64,000 bases of DNA from Clarkia xantiana subsp. parviflora (GCA_036873135.1 JAPTYO010000009.1:25937756-26001755), one strand, 5' to 3'; positions 43,364-56,908 are shown, counted from the stretch's first letter. Made by a program: numbers and translations. Notes: generated from the sequence alone by a model not told the origin.

Positions 43364-45084
43364 ATGGCCGGTGGTGGCAAGAAGAAGCAAGTTCAGGCCG
43401 GCAGTTCTCGCCCCGCTGGAACTGTGAATTCCCCGTTGCCGGAACATGTTGCTGAACAAGGTGAGTACCCTGCTGTTTCTCAGACAAGGGGGCATGGTGA
43501 TGAGGTCTCAGTCCGAGACACGACGCTGGACAGGCAAGATATCCCGCGAAGGGAGGTGGATGCCCCCCAAACCCGGTGGGGCACGGAGAGGAAATCCCGC
43601 GAAGGGAAGTAGGCTCTTCTTCAAACTCGGAGTTGGGCAAGGCGGTAGCAGATGCTATGCCTATGTTCTTGGCAGCCATGGAGGCTCTGTTGGACAAGAG
43701 AGAGGCCGCCAGGAGGGCGGAGGAGTTGCCCCCGCGAGAAGAGCTGCCTCCACCCCCTCCGAGGGTGGTTCCAGAAGAACAGGAGGTTCAAGAGATTCAG
43801 CCCAGGAATAAGGGTAAGGAGCCCGCGCACTCGGAGAAGTTCGTGGTTGATGGTCCCGGACCAGTGCAGCACAGGACCATTCCCCTGAATGGCCCCATCA
43901 CCCCCGATCAGGTGGTGAAAATTGTCAACATCTGCCTGGGTGACCAAAAGCAAATGATATCGGAGCTAAGGGATCGATCCAGTCATCCTTTCGTTCCACG
44001 GCTGCTAGATACCGTTGCCCCGCCAGGGCTAGGCATTCCGACCATCAAGGAGTACGATGGTGAGGGAGACCCGGTCCGCCATGTTCAGAGGCATGTCCAG
44101 GCCTGTATGGGTAGGACCTCGAATGATGACCTCGTGTGTTCACTGTTCCCGATCACTCTGGGAGAAAGGGCCATGACTTGGTTTTTCAGCCTACCGCCGG
44201 GAAGCATTACGTGCTGGGCTGATATGCACGATCGCTTCATCAAACAATATCAAGGTCGGAGACGTCTCCTGAAGAGCGTGAGGTCTTTGACCCAGGTGGT
44301 GCAAAGATCCGATGAATCGTTGGCATACTACTACCAACTGTTCACTGCAAGTGCCGCGGAGATCGATGAAGAAATATCGGAGGGAGAGACCATCCGAACT
44401 TTCCTGCGGAACCTAACTGCTCCGTATGGTTCCGATCTGATGCACAGCGTAGCCGCGAAGGCTGTGTGGAGCATGGAGGCCCTGCAAGCGAGGGTGAAAC
44501 AGCAAATCGACGTCCAAGAGTCGAAGATTGCCGCCGGAGAGCTTGATCCTCCGAAGTCGGGAAGAGCAAAGACATCGTCCAAGCTGTCGGATGATTGTAA
44601 AGGAAGCGATAAATCGGAGGGGAGTAGGAATCGTGGTCGCCCCGAGAGAAGGGAGGATAGGCGTCCTCCGAAGAAGGATAACCGCGAGGGTCGTAGTGTT
44701 CCAATCAACAGCTCGATGACCTCCGTGCTGGCTGTGATGGATCGGCAGGGTCTTGTCCGATACCCCCCGAGGAAAGAGGGTGAGTTCTTGGGAGGTCGCT
44801 CCGATCGTTACTGTCGGTACCATCGAGCCAATGGTCACGACATAGATAACTGTCGGGAGCTGAAGAAGGAGATAGAGAAGCTGATCCAGAAAGGGAAGCT
44901 GAAGGAGTTCGTCGGAAGGGAACGGTGCCGATCCCGCTCCAAAAGTCGGTCACGGTCCCGTTCCAAGTCCCGTGATCGATCCCCGAAGAAGAAGAAGGTT
45001 GAGCCGGAAGCCTCCGGTTCTGGTGCCCGTAAGGAGAGACGGGGGACCATTAACGTCATTCACGGAAATGGCGGCGGGAGGTGA
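43364..45084 (+). pseudogene. Tat gag with one frame break
   Basis: The first ATG after the PBS (43364, MAGGGKKKQVQAGSSRP) opens a frame that fails at 43612. The rest of gag is in another frame from about 43576 to 45084, so one small indel near 43575-43600 separates them. The main part has the retrotransposon gag domain (ERAMTWFFSLPPGSITCWAD, then MHDRFIKQYQ) and a zinc-binding segment YCRYHRANGHDIDNC. It ends in an Arg/Ser-rich nucleic-acid-binding tail (RSRSKSRSRSRSKS). Gag would form the cytoplasmic particle. It overlaps pol by about 110 bp in a different frame. Confidence 0.85.
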
Positions 45085-48000
45085 TACCTCCGCTTCTCGG
45101 GAGAACTATGCTTCTCGCATCTCTGCTGCTGTGGTGTTAGGAAAGAGGTCCCGGTCGTGGACTATAAAGGAAGAAATGGTGATTTCTTTCTCGGCGGAGG
45201 ATTTGATAGGCGTAGAGATCCCTCACGACGACGCCTTGGTCGTGACCCTGGATGTGGATGGATTCGAGATGAAGCGGATCCTGATAGACGGAGGGAGCTC
45301 CTCCGACATTCTTTTCTTAGACGCCCTGGAAGCCATGGGAAAGACGAAGAAGAACCTGACGCAGGTGAACTTCCCGATGGTGGGATTCTCGGGATCGACT
45401 TCCTATCCGTTGGGAATGATTACCTTACCGGTAGAGTTTGGTAGTGGCTGGAAGATGGAGAGACGGAACGTGGATTTCGTCGTGGTAGAGTCTGCGGGGA
45501 CATATAACGCTATCATCGGGAGGACCACCATCAACCCTCTCATGGCAGTCGCTTCAACCGTCCACCAAAAGATGAAGTTCCCGCCTGACAATGGGGTCGG
45601 AGAGGTCAAGGGTGACCAAGTGGCGTCACGAAGGTGTTATGTCAACGCCACTCGAAGGAGAAGGAGGGAGGCCATGGCTGTCTTACAGACTGATGCCGAT
45701 CCTCGAGAAGAGTTTGGGCGTCCCGCCCCCATGGAGGACCTGAAAGAGGTCGAGATTGATGGACCTCGGAGGAAGGTGAAGATCGGGTCTGCTTTGTCGG
45801 AGGAAAGAGCCCGAGAGTTGATCGAGCTTCTGAAGGAGTTCAAGGAGCTGTTTGCCTGGTCCCCGAGTGATATGCCAGGGATCAGCCCCGACGTGATGAT
45901 TGTGCACGAATTGAAGATTGATCCCGCGATCAAGCCTATCGCGCAGAGAAGGCGTCCGATGGGCGCGGATAAGAGGGTCGCGATCCAGCAGGAGGTGGGC
46001 AGACTGCTCGACGCTGGATTCATCAAGGAGCTCCGATTCCAGACTTGGGTTGCTAACCCGGTCCTGGTGAGAAAGAGTAATGGAAGGTGGCGGATGTGTG
46101 TCGATTTCCGCGACTTGAACAAAGCCTGCCCGAAGGATTGCTATCCACTCCCGAGGATTGACCAGTTGGTGGACGCTACGTCGGGACATGAGCTGCTAAG
46201 CTTCATGGATGCCTACTCGGGTTACAACCAGATCAAGATGGCGAAGGAGGATGCCCCCCATACAGCCTTCTATGCTGATAGTGACGTCTACCACTACGAC
46301 GTCATGCCCTTCGGATTGATCAATGCTGGAACAACCTACCAGAGGATGGTGAACAAGTTGTTCGGGGACATGCTGGGAAAGACTATGGAGGCGTATGTGG
46401 ATGACATGCTGGTGAAGTCCCGACAGGCAGGAGATCATGTCCAAAACTTGGCAGCGGCATTTGAACGGATGAAGTTTCATCAGGTTCGGTTGAACCCAGA
46501 CAAGTGTGCTTTCGGGGTGAACTCGGGGAAATTCCTAGGGTTCATGGTGAGCCAGAGAGGAATCGAGGTGAATCCTGAGAAGCTGCGAGCAATCGAGGAG
46601 ATGCAGTCCCCGAAGACTCATCGGGAGGTTCAAGTGTTGAATGGCCGGTTGGCCGCGATGAACCGATTCCTATCCAAGGCGAGTGACAGAGCCATGCCAT
46701 TTTTTGATGTGCTAAGGGCCCACAAGAAGTTTGAATGGTCCGACAAGTGCGAGGAGGCATTCCAAGCACTCAAGCAGCACCTCCGTACCCTCCCGCCTTT
46801 GGCGAAACCGGTTCCAGGCGAGCCGCTTTATCTCTATTTGGCTGTTTCTGAAGTTGCTGTTAGTTCTGTTTTGATTAAGATAGTCAAGAGCAACCAAGTG
46901 CCTGTCTATTATGTAAGCAAGGCGTTTGCCAAATCCGAAATAAATTATCCCGCTATTGAGAAGTATCTCTTTGCGTTGATTGTTGCCGCTCGAAAGCTAC
47001 GGCCTTACTTCCATGCCCACGAGGTTACGGTGTTAACTAATCAGCCCTTGAAGCACTTTTTGAACCGACCGGAGGCGTCGGGGAGATTGGTGAAATGGGC
47101 CATCGAGCTTACGGAGTTCCGTATTCATTTTGCTCCGAGAACTGCTATTAAGGGCCAGGCATTGGCGGATTTTATAGCTGAGTCTACGGCACCCGATCTG
47201 GAAGAAGCGGGTCCCGCAGAGGGGGCAAACATGGAAGTCCCGGTAGCAGAACAGCCAGAACAGCCAAATGAGGAGAACACTTGGGAGATGTACACTGATG
47301 GTTCATCAAGTGTGGAAGGATCGGGGGCAGGATTCGTATTGATACCGCCCGGTGGAGGCGAGCCCTTGCGGTATGCCTTGGCCTTGACGTTTAGGGCCAC
47401 CAACAATGAAGCGGAGTATGAGGCTCTCATCACGGGCCTTAAAATCGCTAAGGTTACAGGAGTCGATCACTTAAAGGTGAAGTGTGATGCCAGCTTGATC
47501 GTAAATCAGGTCCAGGGGAACTATGAAGCCAAGAGCCCGACAATGAGGAAGTATTTGCACGAGGTGCAGACTTTGAAGGGAAGCTTTAAAAGCTTCGATA
47601 TCGAGGCAATCCCAAGGGAAGAAAATGCGGAGGCAGATGCCTTAAGCAAATTTGCTCTTTGAGTGGCCCCCGAGGAGAACCGGAGGGTGCACTTTCTGGA
47701 AAGAGTGATTATCTCAACCATCGATCCGACGGAGGTTTGCGCCATTGAAGCAAGATCGGAGGAAGAAGAGAAATCCACCTGGATGACTCTGATGGTCACA
47801 TACTTGACTACGGGGGCACTCCCCGATGATGAAGTGGCAGCTGTCAGGTTGCGTCGAATCGCGAACGACTACGTGATGGTGGACAACCAGTTATATAAGA
47901 GGGGGCATGTAAAGCCTTTTCTGAAATGTGTGGCGGAGCCTGATACGAATCGGATCCTGAGAGAACTGCACGAAGGAGTCGCGACCTGTCATGAAGGGGC

Positions 48001-49012
48001 CCGATCCATTGTGAGGAAGGCGTTGAATCTAGGCTATTATTGGCCTTCGATGAACAAGGAGGCGACAGCGATGGTCCGATCCTGCGATGCATGCCAGAGG
48101 TACGCTCCAAATATCGTGGCTCCTGCCGCGGACTTGATGTCCATCAGGAGTGCTTGGCCCTTCGCGCAGTGGGGCATTGACTTGGTGGGACCTCTTCCGC
48201 AAGCGAAAGGCCAGTGCAAGTATTTACTTGTAGCCATCGATTACTTCTCGAAGTGGATAGAAGCTAAGGCGTTGGCCAAGACGACGGGGCAACAGATCCT
48301 CAAGTTCCTTCAAACTCAGATCATATCCCGGTATGGGGTTCCTCGAGTGTTGATCAGCGATAATGGCCATCCGTTCAATGGGGCTCATTTGAAGGAGTAC
48401 CTGGAGGAATTGAACATTGAGCATCGGACAGCTTCCGTCCATCATGCTCAGACCAATGGCCAAGTCGAATCAGCCAACAAGATCGTGATGGATGGCCTGA
48501 AGAAGAGAGTTTACGCCTTGCAAGGTCATTGGCTGGATGAGCTTGAAAACGTGCTGTGGGCTGTTAGAACAACACCCAAGCAGTCGACAGGGGAGACTCC
48601 GTTTGGTCTTGTCTATGGCACGGAGGCAGTTGCCCCCGTGGAGATAGCGGTGGCGTCACATCGCAGGAGGTATTATGAGCCTCTAACAAACGAGGAACTG
48701 AGACGTCTAGACTTAGACTTACTCGAGGAGAAAAGATGGAAGGCTGATGAAGTTTAGGCTCGGATGCGTCTGGCAACAGCCCGATATTATAATCGGCGTT
48801 ACAGGTCCCGACAATTCTTCGTTGGAGAACTTGTCTGGCGGAGGAACGAGTTCGTTCATCAAGATCGGATCAACAAGCTATCGTCGAAATGGGAGGGACC
48901 TTACAAGATTGTAGGGATGCCAGCCCCGAATGCGTACAAACTAGAAGACCTTGATGGCAAGACGTTGAAACATTCCTTCAGTGGCGCACACTTGAAGAAG
49001 TATCATGTTTGA
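44972..49012 (+). pseudogene. Tat pol: protease, RT, RNase H, second RNase H, integrase; two in-frame stops
   Basis: One frame runs 44972-49012 apart from TGA at 47660-47662 and TAG at 48755-48757. Order: aspartic protease (LIDGGSSSDILF, D106); RT (WRMCVDFRDLNKACPKDCYP and MPFGLINAGTTYQRM, YVDD 475-478); RT-linked RNase H (VPVYYVSKAF); a second, archaeal-type RNase H from about residue 768 (EMYTDGSS, NNEAEYEAL, ENAEADALSKF); then integrase with a zinc-binding CDACQRY and the DDE motifs GIDLVGPLP, LISDNGHPF and TNGQVESAN. The two stops flank integrase, and all catalytic motifs that I can see are intact. The true N-terminus is unclear because expression needs a frame change from gag. Confidence 0.92.
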
Positions 49013-49802
49013 TATTAAGTCGCTGCGAATGGCGCAAATTGTCTATCAATAAAGATCCGATGTAAGCCAGCTTTGAGTTATTAATGAATAAAGAAGTTGC
49101 TTCCGATCAAATTGCTTTTAGATTTTATTTTAACTGTTAGTAAGACGTCCCGAAGGACGCGACAAAAGCCTCCGTGGTACGAGTAAGTCGCCTTTATGGC
49201 GCGACAAAAAGCCTTTCGAGGTACGGACAAAAGCCCTACGGGGTATGAGTAAGTCGTCTTTATGATGCAACCAAAAGCCTAGGTACGAAAAATCCCTAAC
49301 AGGTCCGCGTAAGTCGTCTATATGATGCGGCCAAAAGCCTTAAAGGGTACGATTAAGTCGTATAGATTGGCGCAGTAAAAGCCTTAAGGGGTGCGAAATA
49401 AATAATCTTAAATGATGTACAAAATTGCCTTGAAAGACAGGGATGAGAAACCTTAAGTGGTAAAGTCCCGAGGAAAATGTCACGAAAAGACATATAAAAT
49501 TACACTAAGTGGCTTGGACGAGAAACATTAAGTGGTAAAGTCCCGAGTAGACGAGAAACCTTAAATGGTGAAGTCCCGAGTAAACGAGAAACCTTAAGTG
49601 GTAAAGTTTCGAGTAAAGCATCGGAAGGATGTATGAAGTCATCTTAAATGGTGCACTGGAACATTGTAAGTAACGATTATCGGGGCCAAAACAGATGAAA
49701 GAAATTTCTTATATAAAGGCTCAAAAGCCTAAAGGTTCCGATACAAAAAAAAAAATGGAGGATACAAGGAGGAAAAATTACAAGGACTAAAAGAATAGAG
49801 CA
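49013..49802 (+). other. 3' region of the Tat element with short degenerate repeats
   Basis: Degenerate 60-70-bp repeats with GTAAGTCGYCTWTATGRYGC and CAAAAGCCT phrases fill 49141-49390. Shorter AAACCTTAAGTGGTAAAGTC units follow to about 49620. Tandem repeats in the 3' region are common in Tat elements. No protein was seen. Confidence 0.7.
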
Positions 49803-52476
49803 TTAAGCTTGGTCCTTGTTGGAAGTTGGGTCCTCAGCAGCATCGGAGGGAGGAAGATTCGGAGGGGCCTGGGCAGAAGGCTCCACAGTCCGCGGAGTCG
49901 GGTCCGCGGCATCAGTCCCTTCACTCTCCGCGGGGAGGTTGAAGTACTTCTCTGCGATGGGGGCAAGGGTCTCGGACTTCTTGAAGTCGATGGAATCCTC
50001 GTATGCCGTGTAGAGCTCCTCGACGGCATTGAACAGAATGTTCTCCACCTCGGTTTTACAGAACTTCACGGCATCCGCCTCGAAATCATCGGAGTTCCGA
50101 TACTCCTCGCGACCCTGAGCCTTTGCCTCAGCCAGCTTGGCAGAAAATTCAGCCTCTTGGGCTTCAAGTTTCGCCTTGGCCTCCGCGAGAGCTTCCACGA
50201 AAACGCCCTTCTCGTGGAGGAGCTGCCTCTTCTCCACCTCGTTCCGCCGCTGATCCTCCTGGGCTATCCTCCGCTCCCGACGAAGGACGGCCTCATGATC
50301 GTGAACCTGCTTTTGCAGGCCCGTAGGCATCTCGTCAAGGAGGGTCCGCTCCTTGGCTATCTTGACCCTGGCCGCCACAGCCTCGTCGAGGTCCGCTTGG
50401 AGCTTGGCCAAAGCGTCGGGGTCCGACCTAGCTTGTGCCTCCTCCAAAACACCCTTGAGAGCCAGGATGAAGCCGAAGCAGCGCTGCTGGTCCGCGGTTT
50501 CCTAAGACAAAAGGGAAAAATGATTAGAATCCGATGGTCGAAGGCGAAGAACAATGAAGAAAACAAAACAAAGGTAAAGTTTTACCTCCATCCGACGGAT
50601 GGCCATAGCGCGGAGCTCCTCCTCGATGTCCTCCCGCGCCAAGGAGATTGGCCGCCTCAAGGCCGGAGGAATCGACCCCGCCAGCAGATGCAGGGCCAAA
50701 TCAGGTTGAAGGTCCCCCCGTTGGAGTGGGACCCCTTGGAGAGACTCAATCGGGTTCCAGGGAACCGTCTCCTGATCGGGGGTGAAAACCTTGTAAAGAT
50801 TTTCATCCACGGGGAGAGGAGGAATGACCCTGGAAGCCTCGGCCTGAGGAGCCACCTCGGTCGGAGGCTCGGGAGTTGGACTGCGGAGCTCTGGGGGAGG
50901 ACTCCGGGACACGTCCTCCGCGGTGGGCCTCAGGATGCTCCGGCCTGGCTTTCGGCGGAGCAGGCCACCTTCATTTGGCTCATCGGAGGAAGGAGAAGCC
51001 TCCAGGTCGGTCACCTGACGGAACTGAGCTTCCGTCGGGGTTTCCTCCGTCATCGGCGCCTGTGGAGTCGCGGCCCGTGCAGGAGTAGCAGCCCTCCTCG
51101 GAGTGAGAGCCTCCGTTGGACCTGCGGTTGCGGGACGAATAAAATCAGGAAGAGTATCGTTGGGGCACCAGATGATTTGGCGTTCAAGATGCTGGTCCTT
51201 TCCGAAGAAGTTGTAGTATCCCGCCTTGAGAACGCGGGGGGTTTCTCCTCGAAGGATGTATTTGATTTCTCGAACCCGCGATTCCCGATCAACGGGGATA
51301 AACTCCTTGGGAACCAGTTTCCTATATTTCTTAATAGCACGACGGACACGCTTACCTTCCTCGACGGAAGTGACCCCGAAGGCTTGGTCTATCTCCTCCC
51401 TTCGGACCCGCTTGGCCTCGGTCCGCTCTTCGGTCGGAGGGGCAGCAGAAGAGGAAGCCCCCCTTCTTCAGCGACTTCCGATTCCGTTTGGAGCTACCCT
51501 GGACGGCATCAGTCTCCCCCTGCTTCAACATGAGATGGGTCAACAAAGATGATTTCTTGGCTGCAAAAATGAAAAGACAAAGTGGTTAGAATTGTTACCC
51601 AGATGACTAAATCCTTGGAAACGGAATCAAGGAGCCGGACTCCGATATGAATCAAGTCCTTCTCCACGAGCTTGTTGGCGTCGAGGGGAATGAAGCAGTC
51701 CCCCCAACGATAGAGCTGGACCATCTGGAGGGTGTTGAGGTCATCCTCAGTGTAGACCCCGAGCTTGGGGGCAGGGTCCGCCTCAACCTCCCATCGGGGC
51801 CATGGGACAGAGCTGTTTTGGACGAAGAAGTAATACTTCTTCCATCCGCTGTTGTCGGACCCCGAGTCACGAATCAGCACCCGATCCTTGTGAAACTTCC
51901 AGGTCTCGCTATCCCAGCCGAAACGTGAAAGTTGCTCTTTTGTCCACTTGGGGAGTCGGGGGGAGAAGGAGCAAACACCAGCCTTATTGCACTTCATTCC
52001 GTAGAATGTGCGGAAAAGCAGCAAACTGTACGTCCACTGCTGGCGGAGGCACAAAAGCTGGAAAGCGTTCCACACGCGGATGGCGTGTGGAGAGAATGTA
52101 CAGGGGTGCGTCTTGTAGAAGTTGCACATCCCCAACAGGTTCCCGCAAAAAGGGAATCGAATCCCAGCACTTATCTGCCCGGCGGAGACGAACACTTCTC
52201 CATCTCGAGGACGCGTGACGATATGCTTCCTCCTAGTGGTGGGCTGAGACTCGTAAGGGAAGCGAGGTTCCCAGTCTGAGGTAATGCAGCCTTCTCGGAG
52301 AGCAACCTCATACGAGGTCTCAGAGATCTCGTTAACAACATACTCAAAAATAAAAGGGATCCTGGCCCCAGAACTAGCTTCGTCTAAAAACGGTTACAAA
52401 CAAGAAAACTTGAGAAAAGAGGAGCATGTAACATCAGCAAATCATGAAAACAGAGAAGGAAATCCTTACCAGACAT
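49803..52476 (-). pseudogene. multi-exon antisense gene of the Tat element
   Basis: On the minus strand a gene can be traced in four parts: 52476-52470 (ATG TCT G|GTAAGG), 52383-51599, 51560-50586 and 50501-49803, all with GT-AG borders. Part 2 (MSDEASSGARIPFIFEYVV...) includes CNFYKTHPCTFSPHAIRVW and resembles the putative gypsy-type transposon / plant transposon protein family found beside many plant gypsy elements. Part 3 is Pro/Arg rich. Part 4 is a long Ala/Glu/Lys coiled coil ending in an acidic tail. Parts 3 and 4 join in phase. Parts 2 and 3 do not, and a one-base shift lies near 51455, so this copy looks broken. Extra antisense ORFs between pol and the 3' LTR are known in Tat elements, but their function is not. 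Confidence 0.65.
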
Positions 52477-53079
52477 GGTTGATGATTGCTGAAAGAAGAT
52501 GAAGAAGGATCGGGAACGTTGAAGGCCTTGGATCACTTGAACAGCATAAGGAAATTGGAGGAGAAACTTCGAGTGCAAGAATGGCAGAACTTCCAGAAAT
52601 TGAGAGGGTGAAGAAGAAGTGAATGATGCCAGGGTTTTAGCTTTTATAAGCAAAAGGACAAATTGGACGGACTTAATCTAGACCGTTGAAGACGAAACGA
52701 TTTAATCTTGATCGTCAAGATTGTAGGACGGTACGGCAGAGACGTGGTGACGTAATAAGTGCTATTTTAGAAAGCAATAGTCACGCCGATTTAAGCGTCG
52801 TTTCATAATCCCCAGCATTTAATGCTGCAGTAACCGAGGAGTCTCCTCGGATTTGGCAACTGCCCATAGAGTCCAGTGGGCCCAAGGCAGTCATGAGTGA
52901 GAAACTCTGTCATACGATAATTGCGCGCAAGGCAAAAGCTTCCGATTGAGATATCAAGATATCTGAAGACAAAAGCCTCTGATAGGCAATATCGGGAGGT
53001 ATGGACATAAAAGCCTTCGACAGGTAAAGTCGGGAGGTCCGAGATTGGAAGACACGACGGACTGCAAGTCCCCCATGTC
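52477..53079 (+). other. Tat element: antisense-gene promoter zone and 3' leader of the LTR
   Basis: It should contain the promoter of the minus-strand gene. I see TATAAAAGC on the minus strand near 52640-52650. From 52940 the plus strand has short AAAAGCCT-type repeats like those at 49141. Confidence 0.45.
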
Positions 53080-53090
53080 TTGGGGGCAAA
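53080..53090 (+). other. polypurine tract of the Tat element
   Basis: TTGGGGGCAAA lies immediately before the 3' LTR, in the correct place to prime plus-strand synthesis. Confidence 0.75.
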
Positions 53091-53835
53091 TGATGGGTTC
53101 CGATGTAATCGTCAGCCTCGTTAACAGCCAATGGACGGCGAGTAGGTCCAGTGGGCCTCGTGAAAGGCCTGGGAGGCCCAGAGGTCCAGTACGAAGGGTC
53201 CCGACTTTAGCAGTCCCGATATATGAGCTGAATGCTCCCGACAAAGAAGCCTCTGAGCAGGCCCCGATATGCCTTAGTAAAGGCCCCGATTATAAAGCCC
53301 CGCGGAGGCTGGACCTGTCTCGTAAGACAAAGGGTCCTGGGTGGTGACCTAGAATGAGATAACTCTGGAGTCCCCGATATGAATTGGGACTTGTGATCAG
53401 AGGATAAGACCGAGAAACCCGCCTACTAGATAGAGTAGTGGGGAGACGGTTGAGATATAGATAACCTCCCCCGAGATACGCAGGGCGTGCCCGAGATACG
53501 CGGAGTATGGGTGAGATACGCGGAGCGTAGGGCGAGATATACGGAATCCCTAACGAGATATACGAAATCATGGGTAAAACTGCCAGGCGCAGTCTCAGGT
53601 AACTGAGTAACTTCCCCTCCTATATAAAGGAGGAAGTTACCTCAGAAAACGGACTCTCATTCTCTAATACGAACTTAGATTACTGCACACCACCCCATTG
53701 ATCATATACTCATTTAGTCATCGGAGAGGGATTCTGGGTCACCACCCAGGTCATCCCCTTTTGCAGGATTACACGGAGCCCAGGAGTTCAAGCTTTCCGT
53801 CAAGAACGTAACGGAGCTTCGCCCGTGATCCAACA
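53091..53835 (+). repeat. Tat element 3' LTR
   Basis: It has the same length as the 5' LTR with about 18-20 substitutions by eye and no length change. The U3 repeat block is at about 53473-53574. Confidence 0.94.
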
Positions 53836-54308
53836 ATAGGGTTGATAATCAAATTGCTGCATCAACTTTGATTCGGTTGCAAATCGCTACCCGGACTCTT
53901 ATTTTTTAAAATTAGTTATTCCAACGTTCAATTTCTGATCTAATTGCCACATCGGTTTCATTTTTCGTCAAATTGAACATAAAATGAGCATGGTCCGGGT
54001 ACATGAGTTATTTTCATGTGCACTTAAAATTGATTATAGGATTGCAGCGAAATACATTCAATTGGATGCTCAATTAATTAAAAGATAATGTTGGAACTGG
54101 ACGAAAGTCTAAATTGAGCATTGAAGGTAATTTATATCTGAATCTATATCTTAGGTATATATGAAAAGACCTCATTGGTTGGAACATGCTTATTTTCTGT
54201 CAAAATTTAACGGAAATTAAAATAAATGAAGCACTTTGCTCCAAAATTGAAAGCTCGAGTAATAAATTAAAATTCGGATATCATGTAATTACGTCAAAGT
54301 AATGTAGC

Positions 54309-54309
<1 letters not shown>

Positions 54310-54351
<42 letters not shown>
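54310..54351 (+). repeat. (AAT)n microsatellite
   Basis: About 14 AAT units. Confidence 0.95.
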
Positions 54352-54355
<4 letters not shown>

Positions 54356-56899
54356 CCTTTCGCATCATTGCTTTTATATCATGAGTCAATACTCGATACA
54401 GTTATACAGCTAGCTAGTCGCTACAGTAATAATGTCAAAAAAAACAAAAAACAAAAAACAAAATACTAGAGTAATAATGTCAGAGCTTGGAAAGTTGCAT
54501 CATATTATTGATTTTTTTTTTTTAATTTTTAAACGATATTATTGAATACAGAACATTATAAGAAACTTAAATTAACTGTCAATCTCCTAATGAAATGGAC
54601 TACCAACCAGTTACTACTACTTACTACTCTCCAAATCCTATGTGACAGTATTTATAGATAGTCCATGAAAACATTAATAATCTCATTAAAAACTTAACAT
54701 CTGTTTCTTTTTCATTCACAAAGTTGATGATTAAATTCTGGTTATAAATATTTTATTTATTTATAAAAGTTGAGTGAGATTTAAATTCGAAATTTTTAAT
54801 TGATGAATAAACAATAAACATTTTTATCGTAGTATAATATTTATTACACGTGATTGATTGATCGGATTACAAATGATCTGTTAGTTTGTTGTTGCCTACC
54901 CAAGCATGAAGCATGCATACTTCAAAGTATATATATATATATATACATACTTGGTTGGTTGTCGTGGCCTTTTCTAGAATCAACACGTTGTGGTTGGTCT
55001 CATCTCATCCAATAATATTTTGTTTCAACTTCTCCCATGTGATTCTTGAAAGCATCTCCGGCAGCAGCTTTTTGGTTAAGTTTGGATCACACAATAATAA
55101 TAAATTTCCTTCAACGTACGTAGCTCTTATAAATATTATGAATGGTACTATTGGGTGCCAACTGCCAACTCATTTCTAACATATATATATAATTGTGAGC
55201 ACTATAAACTTTGCAGATAACTGATTAATTGATCTGGCTAGCTAGCTATCTCCCAATCCCTTTGTCTCAAGAGAAGGAGTAGATGGATCAATGGTATGTG
55301 TGAAATGAGACATACATTTTTTTTTTTATCGTTTGGTGTATTAAGAGAACATCAAGAGACAAGAGTACAACACTAGTAGCATATTTGCTTCATACCTAAA
55401 ATAGTATCACTCGCACTGAATCAGCTCGTAAGTAGGGTTAACAATTTCTCACACGGCACGAACATGCACCTAAAAAATCGTTTCTCTATACGAGAAAATC
55501 ACATAACGATAACATGGTAGCACAAACACGATAACACGATTAAGTTTTCGTGTCGTATTCGAATTTGGATATCACAACACGACACACATGCAAGATAACA
55601 CGATAAAATTGTGCTACTAAGTCTAATTCTTTTGTTTTTTGTTAAGAAGTCTTGTTTTTAAGTTTTAAAATTTAAATTAGTCGTTTAATTTTTTAAATTT
55701 GCCAACTCTATAATATTATAAATTTATTAATACTGACATGTTAATTCATGTTTTTATTATATAAAGTTCATTATTTTGATTTTTGCTTAAAGATCGCGTA
55801 TGTATATGTACAACTGCATAATTTGACACATCACGAACACGCAAGGAAAATTGAGTGTCGTTTTCATGTCTGTAAATCATGGCATAGTAAATGTATCATG
55901 AATGTTCATATTCAATAAGTTTAACATGATAAGATTATTGACACACAATATAGCATGCACGAATACACAAATTGCTATATTTATTTATAAAAGATAAAAT
56001 ATTGGTTATAAATACATATATTTTCTATTAAGAGGGTTTAAATCCGAAACGGATGAAACACCGACACCATTAGACAATGGTGAACATGGTTCTGTTTGGC
56101 AACTGTGAAGATTGCAGTGGTAATTGAGTTTATCATTTGTGCTCTTTTTTCGAGCTAGCTCTATTATTCCACAACAACTTGGCCATTCACTAATGATATG
56201 TCATTGATAGATTTTGGAACATCGGAATGAAACCAAGCCACACACATTTGTTTATTGGCTTTGGGAAGATCATACAACTAGTAATCTCGCATAATTAAGC
56301 ATTTGTTTTTTCTTATTAGAATAGAATAGATTAGTAGTGTAAACTTGTGGCGGAGGAAGGAATATTCATATTCATATAGGAAGTAAAAATGGGGAGCCTT
56401 CCTTCTTCTCGAAGAAATTCGGAATCTTTGTTTGTTAAATGGTCTCAATTATTGACAGATAGTCGGGGAAGAGAAATGAGAGCCACGTTACTACTAAGAA
56501 ACTTTATTTAAAAAACTCGGGAATCTGTCAGGTTGAAATTGTGTCAATTTTTTATTTGTTAATATTATTAGAACACGTCATCTCAAACAATCTATGATAT
56601 GATGAGTAAATATTAGAACACCAGTCATAATATATATGACCTGTGTGTATTCCTATGAAATTAAACTCTTTTACGCGATACAAATTTGAGAAAAATAACG
56701 CTTTAAGAAAGTTTTTTTGGCCACACGTCAAGTTTTTTGAACACCAGTCATAATACAATCGAATTTAAAACTCTTAAATTAAGTACTTTGAGATTTTTGC
56801 AACAATTAAAATCTGACTAAATTTTTATTTTCTGAAATTTAATTCATTTTCTATCTCACTATATATATATATTTGGACTTTGGAGATATTTTAATTAAT

Positions 56900-56908
56900 C
56901 CATAAAAC

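Larger units (their letters stand above)
42565..53835 (+). mobile_element. full-length Ty3/gypsy element of Tat type (11.3 kb)
   Basis: The LTRs are 745 bp each (42565-43309 and 53091-53835) and the 5-bp TSD ATAGG is perfect (42560-42564 and 53836-53840). The PBS is TGGCGCCGTCTGTGGG, with a polypurine tract TTGGGGGCAAA before the 3' LTR. The two RNase H domains in pol and the antisense gene downstream of pol both fit the Tat lineage. I count roughly 18-20 differences between the LTRs, about 2.5 percent, so it is a fairly recent insertion. Gag has one frame break and pol two stops, so it is probably non-autonomous now. Confidence 0.95.

Noticed and set aside
49809..51533. Plus-strand frame of 574 codons in the Tat 3' region
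   Set aside because: It is the complement of the antisense gene. The minus strand has splice borders, a coiled coil and a family-like domain, while the plus frame is a composition artefact.
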